DNA of 64,000 nucleotides. Origin: Blastocatellia bacterium. GTDB taxonomy: Bacteria; Acidobacteriota; Blastocatellia; HR10. The notes under the pieces were generated by a model, which did not search any database, was not told where the DNA came from, and saw only the letters and a program-made list of their open reading frames with translations. Within the stretch, counting starts at the first letter, position 1, and the number at the start of each line of letters is the position of its first letter. Shown piece after piece: positions 43,324-52,891 of this stretch. The DNA lies in contig JANWYV010000034.1 in NCBI GenBank assembly GCA_025055075.1, positions 60,780 through 124,779 of the forward strand, given 5' to 3'. The position numbers and the translations under genes were made by a program.

Positions 43324-43352
43324 ATTATAGCTACTTCTGGGAAGATGTCCAA
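43324..43352 (-). promoter_or_regulatory. Promoter of rlmN
   Basis: On the - strand TTGGAC (43352-43347), 17-base spacer, perfect TATAAT (43329-43324), ending 5 bases before the first of two adjacent ATG codons. No Shine-Dalgarno fits between. Confidence 0.65.
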
Positions 43353-43430
43353 GACCGAGGCAAACGTTTGTGAGCCGCGGTAGCCTTGGCCACAGTCCTC
43401 GAGAATGAAGGAAATGAAGGAATTTTTCCC

Positions 43431-43443
43431 TTGACAATGTCAA
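43431..43443. promoter_or_regulatory. Palindrome over the -35 box of the micropeptide promoter
   Basis: TTGACA-A-TGTCAA, a perfect 13-bp inverted repeat whose left half is the -35 box itself. A dimeric regulator bound there would block RNA polymerase. Confidence 0.5.
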
Positions 43444-43459
43444 GGACTACCTGTATACT
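43431..43459 (+). promoter_or_regulatory. Consensus promoter of the micropeptide operon
   Basis: Perfect TTGACA (43431-43436), 17-base spacer, TATACT (43454-43459); about 35-45 bases before the first Shine-Dalgarno site. Confidence 0.75.
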
Positions 43460-43501
43460 CTCGAACCGATGTTGAATGTTGATCACATAAGGAGGTGTGA
43501 C

Positions 43502-43594
43502 GTGCGCGAGAGAGGACAACTTGATCCGACTGTGCTCGTACTGGTCATGGCGTTTGCGGTTCTGTTCCTGTTCCTGTTCCTGTTGCTGGTTTGA
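43502..43594 (+). CDS. Hydrophobic micropeptide 1 (30 residues)
   Basis: A GTG-started ORF with AAGGAGG at 43489-43495, a near-perfect Shine-Dalgarno. The product is 30 residues: a short polar N-terminus (MRERGQLDPT) and then one continuous membrane segment of Leu, Phe and Val built around LVLVMAF. It shares the LVMAF block and Phe/Leu zipper-like pattern with the next ORF, so the pair are paralogues. Single-pass membrane peptide; possible roles are modulating a membrane complex or a toxin-like peptide. Too short for most gene finders. Part of a unit with its own promoter and terminator. Confidence 0.7.
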   Translation: MRERGQLDPTVLVLVMAFAVLFLFLFLLLV

Positions 43595-43626
43595 CAAAGA
43601 TCTAAGGATGATCAAGGAGGGATAGT

Positions 43627-43716
43627 ATGGATACGATGACGCTCATATTAGTCATGGCGTTTGTGTTCCTTTTCCTACTTCTGTTCCTGCTGCTTGGCGG
43701 AGGTGGGGGAAGCTAA
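43627..43716 (+). CDS. Hydrophobic micropeptide 2 (29 residues)
   Basis: An ATG-started ORF with AAGGAGGG about 6 bases upstream. The 29-residue product begins MDTMTLILVMAF, continues as one Phe/Leu-rich membrane segment and ends in a flexible GGGGGS tail. It starts 32 bases after the stop of micropeptide 1 and is its paralogue. The nucleotide sequence is also similar over the shared block (TCATGGCGTTTG in both), suggesting a tandem duplication. Unknown function. Confidence 0.7.
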   Translation: MDTMTLILVMAFVFLFLLLFLLLGGGGGS

Positions 43717-43740
43717 CACGTTCCCCGCGATTTAGGTGGG

Positions 43741-43780
43741 ATCCCCTGTGACGTCGTTTGGCGAGCCACAGGGGATTTTT
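43741..43780 (+). terminator. Intrinsic terminator of the micropeptide operon
   Basis: Perfect 10-bp stem ATCCCCTGTG (43741-43750) / CACAGGGGAT (43767-43776), 16-base loop, followed by T43777-43780. It ends the micropeptide unit 25 bases after the second stop codon. Confidence 0.85.
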
Positions 43781-43807
43781 CATCCCTCCATGTCTTGGGG
43801 GGAAGGA

Positions 43808-43944
43808 AGGCCACCTTACACCTTTAGCCTTTCTCTCGGTTCTCTTATTGGCCCTGCTGCTGAATAGTGTTCTCGTCTCCATAAAGAGGCCCTCGGTTCC
43901 TTGAGAAAAGCCTGCTCAAGCATATCGCATAGTAAAGGTGGCCT
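43808..43944. other. Gene-free stretch with a long-range inverted repeat
   Basis: AGGCCACCTT (43808-43817) and AAGGTGGCCT (43935-43944) are perfect complements, 117 bases apart, with a shorter possible inner pairing (TTTCTC with GAGAAA). No ORF is convincing here. The region could be a structured RNA or the remnant of a small element; I cannot tell which. Confidence 0.3.
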
Positions 43945-43955
43945 AGTGAGGAGCG

Positions 43956-43984
43956 TTGCCTCGTGGCCTGGTCGGCGATAATAT
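43956..43984 (+). promoter_or_regulatory. Promoter of rsmD
   Basis: TTGCCT (43956-43961), 17-base spacer, TAATAT (43979-43984), ending 6 bases before GTG 43991. No Shine-Dalgarno site; a leaderless start. Confidence 0.45.
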
Positions 43985-43990
43985 AACTCC

Positions 43991-44623
43991 GTGCGCGTGA
44001 TCGCAGGCCTGTACAAGGGGCGACGCCTGAAGAGCCTTTCGGGGAGGGAAGTCCGGCCGACTCCCGACCGATTGAGGGAATCCCTTTTCAATATCCTGCG
44101 ACCACGACTTACGGGTGCGCGTTTCCTCGATCTCTGTGCGGGGACGGGATCAGTAGGGATTGAGGCACTCAGTCGTGGGGCACGACAGGTCACGTTCGTC
44201 GAGCGCTCTCCCGCAGTCATCGCCGTACTCCGGCGAAATCTTAGCGCCTGCGGCATCGGCGATGGCATCGTGGTCCTTCAGCAGGATGCCGTCCGCGCTC
44301 TGGAGCAATTCGGCGCACATGGGGAGACCTTCGACATAATCTTCTTCGACCCCCCGTATGCCTCGATGCTCTATGACCCCGTGCTCGAATGCCTCGCGCG
44401 CAAGCCGTGGGTGTTGGCGCCAGAAGGAGTGCTCATTGTCATGCATCATGCCAAGCGTGCCTTGGAACCTCGCTATGGGGAGTTGGAACGCGTGCGGCAG
44501 GTGCGACAAGGAGAGAACGTCTTGAGCTTCTACACGCGTCGCCCCTTGCTGACACCCGCGCGGTACAGTGAAGCCGAGGAGCAGGAGCCAACGTTCTCCC
44601 TCGTGGGAAGCCCTGTGGAATGA
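43991..44623 (+). CDS. rsmD: 16S rRNA (guanine966-N2)-methyltransferase RsmD
   Basis: 210-residue SAM-dependent methyltransferase acting on G966 of 16S rRNA. The N-terminal MRVIAGLYKGRRL and RPTPDRLRESLFNIL segments, SAM motif FLDLCAGTGSVGIEALSRGA, and catalytic DPPY (IIFFDPPYAS) are all canonical. GTG 43991 is the family start (RVIAG) and lies right after a -10 box. The C-terminal 25 residues are a non-conserved tail. Confidence 0.93.
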   Translation: MRVIAGLYKGRRLKSLSGREVRPTPDRLRESLFNILRPRLTGARFLDLCAGTGSVGIEALSRGARQVTFVERSPAVIAVLRRNLSACGIGDGIVVLQQDAVRALEQFGAHGETFDIIFFDPPYASMLYDPVLECLARKPWVLAPEGVLIVMHHAKRALEPRYGELERVRQVRQGENVLSFYTRRPLLTPARYSEAEEQEPTFSLVGSPVE

Positions 44624-44748
44624 GGGGAACCAGGCATCCGGGGCTTTCGCTCTTTTTTCGAGAGGGCTTCTGTGCAAATAGAGCGACGGCGTGTGAAGCG
44701 CGCGAGAGCGCGAGAAGCTCTGAGAAAGTGCGAGGGAAAGGAGGCGAT

Positions 44749-45240
44749 ATGCGAAAGACGGTGAAGATCGCTCTTGTCGGGCTCATACTTTGCGCAGCGA
44801 AGTCGGGATTCGCGCAGGAAGCTCCGCGAGTCGAGATCTTCACGGGCTACTCGTATGCGCGGTTGGCGGAAGCGGTCAACTCTCACGGGTGGAATTTTTC
44901 GATCGCCGGGAATGTGAATTCGTGGTTCGGGATCGCTGCCGATGTGAGCGGCCACTATCGGTCGGGGCTCTCGATTTACTCTTACACCGTCGGTCCTCGC
45001 TTCTCCATGCGGAACACGATCACGGCCTTCACTCATTTTTTGTTCGGTGGCGCGCGACTCGGAGATGGTGGCTCGCTCTCGGCGTTCGGGATGATCTTTG
45101 GAGGCGGGTTCGATGTCCCCATTGGCGAGCGCTTCGCGCTCCGATTGCTACAGGGCGATTATCTCCTCACTCGCTTTGGTGGCGAGACGCAGAATAATGC
45201 GCGGCTCTCAGTGGGCATCGTGTTCACCTTCGGACGATGA
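44749..45240 (+). CDS. Outer-membrane beta-barrel protein
   Basis: 163-residue exported protein with a signal peptide (residues 1-22, SGFAQE cleavage region) and alternating hydrophobic strands typical of an 8-stranded barrel (EIFTGYSYARL, FSIAGNVNSWFGIAADVSGHY, YSYTVGPRFSM, FTHFLFGGARLG, LRLLQGDYLLTRFGG, ending VGIVFTFGR with a terminal aromatic/Arg). It resembles OmpA-like and similar small barrel domains of Acidobacteriota and Bacteroidota. Function unknown. ATG 44749 has AAAGGAGGCGAT upstream. Confidence 0.82.
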   Translation: MRKTVKIALVGLILCAAKSGFAQEAPRVEIFTGYSYARLAEAVNSHGWNFSIAGNVNSWFGIAADVSGHYRSGLSIYSYTVGPRFSMRNTITAFTHFLFGGARLGDGGSLSAFGMIFGGGFDVPIGERFALRLLQGDYLLTRFGGETQNNARLSVGIVFTFGR

Positions 45241-45379
45241 GGGCCTCTTGGGACGAGACGTCCGATGCAAACGCGGCGCATTTGTTGCCGAACCGCTCCG
45301 CGCCCTTTCTTGCGAGGGAGAGAGATCGTGTGGTAGCTTTACAAGTTCCGAGTAACTCGTACGGCATGAAGGGCGAACG

Positions 45380-45907
45380 ATGATCCTGCCATTTCGTGGC
45401 GTTTGGCCTCAGATCGCCGAGACAGCTTTTGTGGAAGAGACGGCGATCGTCGTCGGGGACGTGGAGATCGGAGAACACTCTTCGATTTGGTTCCATGCGG
45501 TGGTGCGCGGCGATGTCCATCGCATCCGCATTGGGCGGGACACGAACATTCAAGACGGGGTGGTGGTGCATGTGACGGGTGGACGGTTCCCGGTACTCAT
45601 CGGCGATCGCGTCACGATTGGGCATCGGGCGATCGTTCATGGGTGCACGATCGGCGATGAGTGCTTAATCGGGATGGGAGCGATCCTCTTAGACGGCGTT
45701 GTCGTCGGAGAGCGATCGCTCATCGCGGCCGGATCGGTCGTTCGCGAGGGGACGCAAGTGCCGCCGGGATCTCTCGTGGCGGGAGTTCCGGCGCGAATTG
45801 TGCGCGAGCTGACCGAAGAGGAATTGCGTCGGATCGAGGGAGGATGGCGGAGCTATCGGGAGTTGAAGGAACAATATCTCGCCGGACGGGTGAGAGGCAC
45901 GGGGTGA
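45380..45907 (+). CDS. Gamma-carbonic-anhydrase-family hexapeptide protein
   Basis: 175-residue left-handed beta-helix protein of the YrdA/CaiE/gamma-CA family. The zinc-type histidines are in place (HVTGG, and TIGHRAIVHGC with two His) along with the Arg-Gly-Asp loop VVRGDVHRIRIG and NIQDG; so carbonic anhydrase or a related acyl-type activity is possible, but most members are not proven enzymes. Its stop overlaps the GTG of hisS. Confidence 0.88.
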   Translation: MILPFRGVWPQIAETAFVEETAIVVGDVEIGEHSSIWFHAVVRGDVHRIRIGRDTNIQDGVVVHVTGGRFPVLIGDRVTIGHRAIVHGCTIGDECLIGMGAILLDGVVVGERSLIAAGSVVREGTQVPPGSLVAGVPARIVRELTEEELRRIEGGWRSYRELKEQYLAGRVRGTG

Positions 45908-47181
45908 TTCAAACGGTTCGCGGAACCTTCGACGTCCTTCCGAGCGAGATCCCCCGCTGGCGCCTTCTGGAGGAGACGGCGCGCGCCGTCTTCCGCTGCT
46001 ACGGATATCGCGAGATTCGCACGCCGATCTTCGAGCGGACGGAGCTCTTCGCCCGTAGCGTTGGCGAGGAGACGGACATCGTCGCCAAGGAGATGTACAC
46101 CTTCACGGATCGGAGTGGAGAGAGTTTGAGCTTGCGGCCGGAGAGTACGGCCTCGGTCGTCCGTGCCTACATCCAGCATAAGATGTGGACGTGGGGGAGC
46201 TTGGTGAAGCTCTTTTATCTCGGGCCGCACTTTCGCTATGAGCGACCGCAAAAAGGGCGCTTTCGACAATTCCATCAAATCGGAGCGGAGGCGATTGGGC
46301 AAACCGATGATCCGGCTATTGATGCCGAGTTGATCGAGATGGTGGAAGAATATCTGGATCGCCTTGGCATCGTCGAACGCGCGCTCTTCATCAATTCGGT
46401 CGGGTGTTCACGATGTCGTCCGGCGTATGTGCGGCACTTGAAGGAGGCGCTCGCGGGAGCGATCGCTCGCATGTGCGAGAATTGTCAACGGCGGTATGAG
46501 ACGAATCCTCTGCGCATCCTCGATTGCAAGGTGGAGGAGGATCAGTCGTTCATCGAGCGAGCGCCGGCGTTGCTCGATCATCTTTGCGCTGAGTGTGCGG
46601 CGCATTTTGAAGCTCTACGTCGGCATCTGGAGGCGCGGGGGATTGCGTATCAGATCGCGTCGCGGCTTGTGCGCGGGCTCGACTATTACACCCGCACGGC
46701 CTTTGAGATCACCAGTGCGCGGTTAGGCGCGCAGAATGCCGTCGCGGGCGGCGGACGATATGATGGACTCTCAGAGCTGCTTGGTGGGCCGCCAGCCAAA
46801 GGGATCGGGTTCGCTTTAGGGGTAGAGCGATTGCTCTTGGCCCTGCCCGAGAAGGCGGCGGTCGCCGACGACGCGCCGGATCTGTATATCGCCTATCTCG
46901 GGGAGGCGGCGCGTCAAGAAGCGTTCCGCGTGGCTCGACGGCTGCGGCGCGCTGGCTTAGTCGTGATCTACGATTTCGAGGAGCGGAAGCTCCGACGACT
47001 GATGGCGCAGGCCGATCGAGTGAAAGCGCGCTATGCGCTCTTGATCGGCGAGGATGAATTGGCGGCCGGACGTTATACGCTTCGCGATCTGCAGACGGGC
47101 GAACAAGAGGCGCTTTCGGAAGAAGCCCTTGTGCAGAAGCTCTCGACCTCGCGGAAGTCCTCCGCGAGCGCATGCCGCTGA
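45904..47181 (+). CDS. hisS: Histidyl-tRNA synthetase
   Basis: 425-residue class II synthetase. The opening VRGTFDVLPSEIPRWRLLE, motif 1 region, motif 2 (YLGPHFRYERPQKGRFRQFHQIGAE), histidine motifs LVRGLDYYTRTAFEI and GGGRYDGL, and the C-terminal anticodon domain are clear. Start GTG 45904 overlaps the preceding stop codon (GTGA). It is followed 39 bases later by aspS, a common pairing. Confidence 0.95.
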   Translation: MIQTVRGTFDVLPSEIPRWRLLEETARAVFRCYGYREIRTPIFERTELFARSVGEETDIVAKEMYTFTDRSGESLSLRPESTASVVRAYIQHKMWTWGSLVKLFYLGPHFRYERPQKGRFRQFHQIGAEAIGQTDDPAIDAELIEMVEEYLDRLGIVERALFINSVGCSRCRPAYVRHLKEALAGAIARMCENCQRRYETNPLRILDCKVEEDQSFIERAPALLDHLCAECAAHFEALRRHLEARGIAYQIASRLVRGLDYYTRTAFEITSARLGAQNAVAGGGRYDGLSELLGGPPAKGIGFALGVERLLLALPEKAAVADDAPDLYIAYLGEAARQEAFRVARRLRRAGLVVIYDFEERKLRRLMAQADRVKARYALLIGEDELAAGRYTLRDLQTGEQEALSEEALVQKLSTSRKSSASACR

Positions 47182-47220
47182 AACCGGATCGGGGAGTGTT
47201 CCTCCTGTTGGGAGAACAGT

Positions 47221-49104
47221 ATGGATGCGGCGCAATCGGAAGGATTGAGGGAGACAACCAGTGGGGAAGAGCATTGGGAGACGTTGGTTCGGACGCATAC
47301 TTGTGGAGAACTGCGTCCGGAGCAAGCTGGGCAACGCGTCCTTCTCATGGGATGGGTGCATCGGCGGCGCGATCTTGGTCCACTGACGTTTCTTGATCTT
47401 CGCGACCGATACGGAATCACGCAGATCGTGTGCGACGAACAACGGGCTCCTGACGCGCATGCCGTGGCCAAACTCGTTCGCAACGAGTACGTCATCGCCG
47501 TCAGTGGGATCGTCGTGCGCCGAGCCCCGGAGACGGTCAATCCGAAGATCGCGACTGGGGAGATCGAGGTCGTGGCCGAGCGCGTGATCATCCTCAATCC
47601 CTCGAAAACGCCACCGTTCCCCATTGAGGACGAGCGCGGAAGTCCGCCTTCGGAAGATGTGCGCTTGCGCTATCGCTATCTCGATCTGCGCCGATCTCGC
47701 ATGCAGCGCAACCTCATCCTTCGGCATCGCGCGGCCTTGATCGCGCGCCAGTATTTCGATCGGCAGGGCTTCTTGGAGATCGAGACGCCGATGCTCATCA
47801 AGTCCACCCCGGAAGGAGCGCGCGACTTCATTGTCCCGAGCCGATTGCATCCTGGGAAATTCTACGCCTTGCCCCAATCCCCTCAGCTCTTCAAGCAACT
47901 CCTCATGGTGGCGGGCTTCGATCGGTACTTTCAGATCGTGCGTTGCTTTCGCGATGAGGATCTGCGTGCGGATCGGCAGCCGGAGTTCACGCAGATTGAC
48001 GTGGAGATGTCCTTCGCCACGCCCGAGGCGATTTTCGCCTTGATCGAGCCGCTCATGGAGGAATTGTGCCGGCTCGTGGGGCGAGAGATTGTCCGACCAT
48101 TTCCACGCCTCTCCTTTGCGGAAGCGATCGAACGCTATGGGACGGAGAAGCCGGACCTGCGCTTCGGCATGGAGCTTGTGGACCTCACGCCGTGGCTGCA
48201 TGACGTTGAATTCGCCCCCTATCGGCGAACGCTCGATGATGGCGGGGTCATCAAGGGAATCGCCGTGGCAGGGGGAGTTAAATATTCGCGGAAGCAGTTG
48301 GACGAGTTGGCTGAGATCGCTCGGCGCGCAGGGCTCCCGGGACTGACGTGGATTAAGCTGGGAGACGGCGAGGCGACATCGGCGCTTGTGAAAGCCCTCG
48401 GATCGGCGAAAGTGGAAGCGCTCGTGCGCGCGACGGGAGCCGATCGAGGAGATCTCGTGCTCATCGCTGCCGGACCGCGCGCTGTGGTGAACGAAGCGTT
48501 AGGGCTTCTGCGCCTGGAGATCGCGCGGCGCGAAGGTTGGGCCGACGAGACGGAATTTCGATTCGTGTGGATCACCGATTTCCCCATGTTCGAGTGGGAT
48601 CCGAACGAGCATCGGTGGAGCGCCGTACATCATCCCTTCACGTCTCCCCGTGACGAGGACATAGATCGGTTGGAGACGGATCCCGCCTCCGTGCGCGCCA
48701 AAGCGTACGACCTCGTCCTAAATGGTGTGGAGATCGGAGGGGGATCTATTCGTATTCATCGGCGAGACATCCAGCAGCGCGTCTTTCGCGTGATCGGGCT
48801 CGATGAGGAAGAAGCGCGGCGCAAATTCGGCTTTTTGCTCGACGCGTTCGAATACGGCGCGCCGCCGCATGGCGGCATCGCGCTGGGCTTCGACCGATTG
48901 GTCATGTTGCTTGCGGGGGAGACGTCCATTCGAGAGGTGATCGCGTTCCCGAAGACGGCGAGCGCGACGGATCTCATGCTCGAATGTCCGAGCGAAGTCT
49001 CTCCGGAGCAACTGGACGAATTGGGCCTCGTCCTCAAACCGAAGCGAATGAGCGAGGCACCCCATGGGGAAGATCCGGATTCTCCCAGACCTTCTGGCGA
49101 GTAA
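47221..49104 (+). CDS. aspS: Aspartyl-tRNA synthetase, bacterial type
   Basis: 627-residue class II synthetase charging tRNA-Asp. It has the N-terminal OB anticodon domain (VLLMGWVHRRRDLGPLTFLDLRDRYG), a motif 2 (RCFRDEDLRADRQPEFTQIDVEMSF), the bacterial GAD insert and motif 3 (GIALGFDRLVMLLAG). The long N-terminal start (about 20 extra residues) and ATG 47221 follow GGGAGAAC. Its end overlaps mutL by 41 bases. Whether it is discriminating between tRNA-Asp and tRNA-Asn was not determined. Confidence 0.95.
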   Translation: MDAAQSEGLRETTSGEEHWETLVRTHTCGELRPEQAGQRVLLMGWVHRRRDLGPLTFLDLRDRYGITQIVCDEQRAPDAHAVAKLVRNEYVIAVSGIVVRRAPETVNPKIATGEIEVVAERVIILNPSKTPPFPIEDERGSPPSEDVRLRYRYLDLRRSRMQRNLILRHRAALIARQYFDRQGFLEIETPMLIKSTPEGARDFIVPSRLHPGKFYALPQSPQLFKQLLMVAGFDRYFQIVRCFRDEDLRADRQPEFTQIDVEMSFATPEAIFALIEPLMEELCRLVGREIVRPFPRLSFAEAIERYGTEKPDLRFGMELVDLTPWLHDVEFAPYRRTLDDGGVIKGIAVAGGVKYSRKQLDELAEIARRAGLPGLTWIKLGDGEATSALVKALGSAKVEALVRATGADRGDLVLIAAGPRAVVNEALGLLRLEIARREGWADETEFRFVWITDFPMFEWDPNEHRWSAVHHPFTSPRDEDIDRLETDPASVRAKAYDLVLNGVEIGGGSIRIHRRDIQQRVFRVIGLDEEEARRKFGFLLDAFEYGAPPHGGIALGFDRLVMLLAGETSIREVIAFPKTASATDLMLECPSEVSPEQLDELGLVLKPKRMSEAPHGEDPDSPRPSGE

Positions 49105-50911
49105 GATCGCGGCGGGCGAAGTCGTCGAGCGTCCGGCGTCGGTCGCGAAGGAGCTGGTCGAGAACGCGCTCGATGCCGGGAGTCGGCGGATTTGTATCGA
49201 GGTGGAGCTCGGGGGAAAGAAGCTCGTGCGCGTCACCGATGATGGCGAAGGGATGACGCGCGATGATGCGCTGCTGGCCTTCGAGCGACATGCCACGAGC
49301 AAGATCGCATCGGTCGAGGATCTGGAGCGCATCGCGACCCTTGGATTTCGAGGCGAAGCCTTGCCTGCGATTGCCGCTGTCTCGCGCGTCCTTTTGCGGA
49401 CGAAGACGGCGACGGATCTGGTGGGGACGGAGATCGAGATCGAAGGAGGGAAGATCAAGGATGTGCGCGAGTGCGCGTGGGCCGGAGGAACCGATGTGCA
49501 CGTCCGCGATCTCTTCTACAATGTCCCAGCGCGCCGCAAGTTCCTCAAAAGCGACGCGACCGAGTTGTTCCACGTCACGAATCTGGTGACGCATTATGCC
49601 CTCTGCTACCCGCACGTAGCCTTTCGCGTGCAACACGGGGGACGGACGCTGCTTGACGTCGCGGCCGTGGAGACGCTGCGGGAGCGCGCCTATCAGGTCT
49701 TCGGCGCCGAGTTCCTCGCGAGCGTGGTTGAGCTGGAACATGCGAGTGAGGGAGTGCGGGTCTATGGATTCGCTTCCAAGCCGAATTGGGGGCGGACGAC
49801 CCGCGAGGCGCAATATTTTTTCGTCAATGGCCGCTATGTGCGGGATCGCCTGTTGACGCAAGCGCTCGGCGAGAGCTATCGAACGCTCCTTCCCACAGGG
49901 ACGCATCCGGCGGCGATTCTATTCATTGAGCTACCGCCGTCGGAGGTGGACGTGAACGTGCATCCGGCGAAGATCGAGGTGCGCTTCCGACGCCCAGCTC
50001 ACGTGCAAGCGACGGTCATCGAAGCCGTACGTCGAGCCCTGCAGCAGGCGCGGCCAATCGTGGAAGTGAGACGAACGGCGACAGAGCCTGTCGCTCGGAC
50101 CGGTACCGAGCGCGCGCTCTCGCGGGAGGCGTTTCGTCTTCAAGCGCCGCTCGTCCCTCCGGCGCCACGTCAATCTTCGCTCGGCCTGACCTTCTCACCG
50201 ACGGGGGCATCCGAAGCGCGGCCGACGACCGTTTCCTCCGAAGACGCTCTGCGATCGAGCGCAGCGAGGGAACGCCCGTCGATCAGTCCGCAGTGCCTGG
50301 CGCGTCCATCGCTGGAGACGATCGAGGAGGAGACGGCAGTTGGGCACGTCCACCTTATTGGCCAATTCCGTCAGAGCTTCATCATCGCGGCGACGGATCG
50401 GGAGTTGCTGCTCATTGATCAGCATGCCGCGCACGAGCGCATTCTCTTCGAGCGCTTTCGAGAACGCCTCGCTCGCGAGGCATTGCCCGCGCAGCCCCTG
50501 CTTGTGCCGGAAATCATCGAGCTGACGCCCGCACAGCAAGCCGTCTTCGAGAGCGCGCGCGAGGAGCTGATGCGGCTGGGAATTGAAGTTGAGGAATTCT
50601 CGGGTCGCGCCCTCGCGCTCACGGCGCTTCCGGCAGATGTTCCCGTCTCGGAAGCCCGCTCTCTCGTCCTGGAACTTCTGGAGATCGCCGATCAAGAACG
50701 GCGCTCCCCGCCCGAGCGTTTGCGCGACCGTCTGGCGGCGAGCCTCGCCTGTCGCGCGGCCGTGAAAATCCATACTCCCCTGACTGAGACGATGATGCGC
50801 TGGCTCGTAGATGAACTGTTTCGTGCGTCCTTCCCCACGAGCTGTCCCCACGGGCGACCGGTCGTGGTGAGGTTCACGCTTCGAGAGATCGAGCGGCTCT
50901 TTCACCGATAA
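49064..50911 (+). CDS. mutL: DNA mismatch repair protein MutL
   Basis: 615-residue GHKL ATPase/endonuclease that links mismatch recognition to strand removal. ATPase motifs: ELVENALDAGS, DDGEGM and GFRGEALPAI; C-terminal motifs: DQHAAHERILFE (metal-binding endonuclease motif), ACRAAVKIH and CPHGRP. This set marks the nicking-competent type used by species without MutH. The two halves are separated by a low-complexity linker (about residues 330-425). ATG 49064 lies inside the aspS 3' end, a 41-base overlap. Confidence 0.95.
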   Translation: MGKIRILPDLLASKIAAGEVVERPASVAKELVENALDAGSRRICIEVELGGKKLVRVTDDGEGMTRDDALLAFERHATSKIASVEDLERIATLGFRGEALPAIAAVSRVLLRTKTATDLVGTEIEIEGGKIKDVRECAWAGGTDVHVRDLFYNVPARRKFLKSDATELFHVTNLVTHYALCYPHVAFRVQHGGRTLLDVAAVETLRERAYQVFGAEFLASVVELEHASEGVRVYGFASKPNWGRTTREAQYFFVNGRYVRDRLLTQALGESYRTLLPTGTHPAAILFIELPPSEVDVNVHPAKIEVRFRRPAHVQATVIEAVRRALQQARPIVEVRRTATEPVARTGTERALSREAFRLQAPLVPPAPRQSSLGLTFSPTGASEARPTTVSSEDALRSSAARERPSISPQCLARPSLETIEEETAVGHVHLIGQFRQSFIIAATDRELLLIDQHAAHERILFERFRERLAREALPAQPLLVPEIIELTPAQQAVFESAREELMRLGIEVEEFSGRALALTALPADVPVSEARSLVLELLEIADQERRSPPERLRDRLAASLACRAAVKIHTPLTETMMRWLVDELFRASFPTSCPHGRPVVVRFTLREIERLFHR

Positions 50912-50951
50912 GCCCCGACATCCGTCAGATCCCTGCTCCGCGCACAGCGGC

Positions 50952-52589
<1,638 letters not shown>

Positions 52590-52641
52590 TTAGCTCGGCG
52601 GTGACCTTCTGCTTGCCGGACAACGCGCCGAAAAACACTCA

Positions 52642-52670
52642 ATGCTAAAGCCCCGCCATTTATCTGTCAA
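52642..52670 (-). promoter_or_regulatory. Promoter of groEL
   Basis: On the - strand, perfect TTGACA (52670-52665), 17-base spacer, TAGCAT (52647-52642). The octamer ATTGAGTG (52643-52636) also occurs downstream of the hsp20 -10 box. A true CIRCE element is not present. Confidence 0.65.
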
Positions 52671-52805
52671 CGATGCACCCGCGACGGCTTCCAGACTACG
52701 CGCGGCGATGCCGCGATGAGCACCTATTTCGAACCGATGGACGTTCTTCGCTTCTGGACGGAGGGGAATGAAACGTGCTATCCTTACACACCTCGATCGT
52801 GAAGT

Positions 52806-52881
52806 GGGCCGTTAGCTCAGTCGGTAGAGCATCGGGCTTTTAACCCGAGGGTCGCAGGTTCGATTCCTGCACGGCTCACCA
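52806..52881 (+). tRNA. tRNA-Lys (anticodon UUU)
   Basis: 76 bases with encoded CCA. The acceptor stem GGGCCGT pairs with ACGGCTC (one G-T pair), the anticodon stem TCGGG/CCCGA encloses the loop CTTTTAA with TTT as anticodon, and the T-arm GGTTCGATTCC is canonical. The next gene starts 10 bases after the CCA end, so tRNA 3' processing would leave that mRNA with a very short leader. Confidence 0.97.
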
Positions 52882-52891
52882 TTTATCATCT

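Noticed and set aside
45350..45362. Palindrome CGAGT-A-ACTCG before the gamma-carbonic-anhydrase gene
   Set aside because: Only 5-base arms, no clear promoter under it; too short to claim as an operator.
52636..52650. CIRCE (HrcA) element before groEL
   Set aside because: TTTAGCATTGAGTG resembles CIRCE half-sites, but the required TTAGCACTC-N9-GAGTGCTAA arrangement is absent.
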